Assembly (NCBI GenBank): GCA_015075375.1
Contig: JABTUM010000006.1
Span: 1-50,803 of the forward strand
DNA length: 50,803 bases
Direction of reading: 5' to 3'
From: Planctomycetota bacterium
Lineage (GTDB): Bacteria; Planctomycetota; SZUA-567; H5-PLA8
Made by a program: the position numbers and the translations under genes. Positions within the stretch are counted from its first letter, which is position 1, and every line of letters begins with the position of its first letter. Below, piece after piece: positions 49,274 through 50,803 of this stretch. The notes under the pieces are model-generated. The model saw only the letters and a program-made list of their open reading frames with translations. It was not told where the DNA came from and did not search any database.

Positions 49274-50416
49274 ATGCAAGACCCACGCTTGGAGAAACTC
49301 GCGGCGGTGCTCGTCGAATACAGCACCGCGGTAAAGCCCGGCCAAGTCGTCCGCCTCAGCGGGCCGACGGTGGCCGAACCGCTCCTGGTGGCCCTCTACG
49401 AGAAGCTCGTGCAAGCCGGCGCGCATGTCCGCGTCCGCTGCACGCCCGAGGACTGCGAAGAGATCTTCCTCAAGCACGCCAGCGCCGAGCAACTGGCGTT
49501 CGTCTCGCCGCTTGACGTGGAAGAAGTGAAAACCATCGACGTTTCCATCGGGCTGTGGGCCGACGCGAACACCAAGGCGCTCAGCAACATCGACCCCAAA
49601 CGCCAGGGCCAGGCCAGTTCCGCGCGCAAGCCGGTCTTCAAAATCTTCATGGAACGCGCGGCGCGCGGCGAACTGAAGTGGTGCGGCACGCTCTTTCCGA
49701 CGCAAGCCAGCGCGCAGGACGCCGAAATGAGCCTGCGCGAATACGAAGACTTTGTCTTCAAGGCGGGCTTGCTGCACCTGCCCGATCCGGTCGCGGCCTG
49801 GAAAGAGATTCACGTCCGGCAGCAGCGCGTTGCCGATTTCCTGAACGGGAAGAAAGCCGTGCGCTTCCGAGCGGCGAACGGAACCGACCTGACCGTCGAG
49901 GTCGACGGGATGCGCTGGATCAACTGTTCGGGACACGAGAACTTTCCGGACGGCGAAGTCTTCACCGGGCCGAACCTGAAGGCGCCGCACGGCGGCGTCA
50001 ACGGGCGCGTGCGCTTCAGTTTTCCCGCGGTGCATCACGGGCGCGAGGTCGAAGGCGTCGAACTGGTCTTCGAACGCGGCCGCGTGGTGCAGGCGAAGGC
50101 CGAGAAAAACGAACGCTTCCTGCTGGAAATGCTCGACCAGGACGAAGGCGCGCGCAACCTCGGCGAGATCGCCATCGGCACGAATTATCAGATCCAGCGC
50201 TTCAGCAAGAACACGCTCTTCGACGAAAAGATCGGCGGCACCTTTCACGCCGCCGTCGGCGCGGGCTATCCCGAAACGGGCAACAGCAACGAATCCGGCC
50301 TGCACTGGGATATGGTCTGCGATCTGCGCAAAGGCGGGACGATCGAGGTGGACGGCCAGGTCATCAGCAAAGACGGGCGCTTTGTCTTTCCCGACTGGCC
50401 CGCGCCGAGCGCCTAA
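49274..50416 (+). CDS. M29-family metallo-aminopeptidase (AmpS/AmpT-like)
   Basis: A 380-aa peptidase, opening MQDPRLEKLAAVLVEYSTAVKPGQVVRL, the family-typical beginning. The metal-binding core has WINCSGHENFPDGEVFTGP (Glu ligand), GRVRFSFPAVHHGREVEGVELVF, NLGEIAIGTNYQIQRFSKNTLFDEKIGGTFHAAVGAGYPETG and NESGLHWDMVCDL (His-Asp ligands), all conserved in the two-metal M29 enzymes. It trims N-terminal residues from peptides in the cytoplasm. AGGAAG lies upstream of the ATG. It follows the MDR gene by 20 bases. Downstream is a 207-base spacer before the gene at the window's edge. Confidence 0.94.
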   Translation: MQDPRLEKLAAVLVEYSTAVKPGQVVRLSGPTVAEPLLVALYEKLVQAGAHVRVRCTPEDCEEIFLKHASAEQLAFVSPLDVEEVKTIDVSIGLWADANTKALSNIDPKRQGQASSARKPVFKIFMERAARGELKWCGTLFPTQASAQDAEMSLREYEDFVFKAGLLHLPDPVAAWKEIHVRQQRVADFLNGKKAVRFRAANGTDLTVEVDGMRWINCSGHENFPDGEVFTGPNLKAPHGGVNGRVRFSFPAVHHGREVEGVELVFERGRVVQAKAEKNERFLLEMLDQDEGARNLGEIAIGTNYQIQRFSKNTLFDEKIGGTFHAAVGAGYPETGNSNESGLHWDMVCDLRKGGTIEVDGQVISKDGRFVFPDWPAPSA

Positions 50417-50623
50417 GCGGCACTAAAGGCGGGGCGTGCGTGAGAAATCGCCTCTCGCCGAACGTCCGATAATAACTCTTATGTTATATGTTTTTACAGG
50501 TAATCACGCGAGCCGAATTAACCCCGATTTTCTATGCAGCAGCCGGGCCTCCGGCGGGAGTCTATAGGCTAATACACGCGCACCTTGGGTAAGGCGCGGT
50601 GTCTTGCAAGTCGAATGACGGCG
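50417..50623. other. Intergenic region with AT-rich centre
   Basis: These 207 bases hold no gene. An AT-rich stretch (about 50468-50500) contains TAATAACTC, TGTTAT (50482-50487) and TATGTTTTTAC. TTGCAA (50604-50609) and TACACT (50630-50635) could be a promoter for the edge gene, but the 20-base spacing is long. Confidence 0.45.
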
Positions 50624-50803
50624 ATGCGTTACACTGGCGTATCGGTTCCGAGAGGCGGTGCACGGTTGGGACGTTCGGCCAAGCGATGGGTCTGGATCCT
50701 CCTGGTGGCCGGCCTCTGCGCCGGTTCCGCGCGCGCGGATCTGATCATCTTCCACGACGGACGCGAACTGGAAGGCGAAGTCGTCAGCGAAGACGCCGAC
50801 TCG
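50624..50803 (+). CDS. N-terminal part of the secreted TPR / CxxC protein (continues at position 1)
   Basis: This frame runs off the right edge. From ATG 50624 it encodes a basic start, a signal peptide (KRWVWILLVAGLCAGSARA, cleavage before DLIIF) and the beta-rich opening FHDGRELEGEVVSEDADS. The last full codon ends exactly at 50803, and the frame at position 1 continues it with YVVKGRFGQ, completing a domain of the type seen in planctomycete secreted proteins. A TTG at 50666, with AGAGG 10 bases upstream, fits the signal peptide better than ATG 50624, which has no ribosome site. Depending on the start, the full protein is 338 or 352 aa. Confidence 0.8.
   Translation, partial: MRYTGVSVPRGGARLGRSAKRWVWILLVAGLCAGSARADLIIFHDGRELEGEVVSEDADS

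Noticed and set aside
1..50803. CRISPR array, rRNA, tRNA, transposase, integrase, relaxase or conjugation genes
   Set aside because: None recognised by eye in either strand; a tRNA scan and profile search would be needed to be certain.

Overview
This window looks like a complete circular replicon of about 50.8 kb, cut open inside one gene. The last codons (50624-50803: signal peptide, then a beta-strand-rich start ending ...VVSEDADS) read straight on, in frame, into position 1 (YVVKGRFGQ...). Together they make one secreted TPR/zinc-ribbon protein of a type common in planctomycete-like bacteria. The same molecule carries a plasmid-style kit: a replication-initiator-like protein with a C-terminal HTH (14211-15701), a HicBA toxin-antitoxin pair directly behind it, a ParA plus ribbon-helix-helix partition pair (25458-27155) next to a repeat-rich candidate centromere, and a primase-helicase fusion (41977-44739). 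I saw no relaxase, conjugation gene, transposase, integrase, rRNA, tRNA or CRISPR array, so a self-transmissible element is not supported.

The host is probably a GC-rich member of the PVC group (Planctomycetes/Lentisphaerae-like) or a similar environmental phylum. This is inferred from gene style: several secreted SGNH hydrolases, beta-helix proteins, a heparinase II/III-like protein, a DUF1961-like protein, a CxxC/TPR protein, a Ser/Thr kinase-receiver fusion, an AsmA-like protein, and palindromic intergenic repeats. No marker gene allows a firm assignment.

Layout. 1-8039: sugar-nucleotide and carbohydrate genes (uronate-dehydrogenase-like SDR, rfbB, two SGNH hydrolases divergent from an AraC regulator, a beta-helix protein, a Gfo/Idh/MocA oxidoreductase). 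8086-14099: ABC-F ATPase with a possible leader ORF, the ribosome-rescue hydrolase arfB, a TPR protein, a ferritin-like protein, a HAD hydrolase and a Coa1-like membrane protein. 14173-17672: rep, hicB, hicA and two envelope-type proteins. 17677-24029: secreted beta-helix and SGNH proteins, a thioredoxin-fold protein lacking the usual cysteines, a beta-propeller protein, a 25% GC island and a GntR/LacI-type regulator. 24099-27824: the partition operon parA-lipoprotein-RHH-mscS and its repeat-rich upstream region. 27825-36202: membrane flippase-like protein, DUF1961-like protein, fatty-acid hydroxylase, heparinase-like protein, agmatine-degrading aguB-aguA, and a thioredoxin-like protein. 36519-41639: AsmA-like protein, kinase-receiver fusion, NagA-like deacetylase and rfbA. 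41640-44739: an AT-rich control region and the primase-helicase. 44807-50416: membrane-anchored protein, ugd, CheR-like methyltransferase, MDR dehydrogenase and M29 aminopeptidase.

How the genes may work together (inference): rep, the primase-helicase, parA/RHH and hicBA would copy, segregate and fix the element. The cargo is biased to envelope polysaccharide synthesis (rfbA, rfbB, ugd) and polysaccharide or amino-sugar breakdown (SGNH esterases, heparinase-like, beta-helix, NagA-like, Gfo/Idh), with local regulators (AraC, GntR/LacI).
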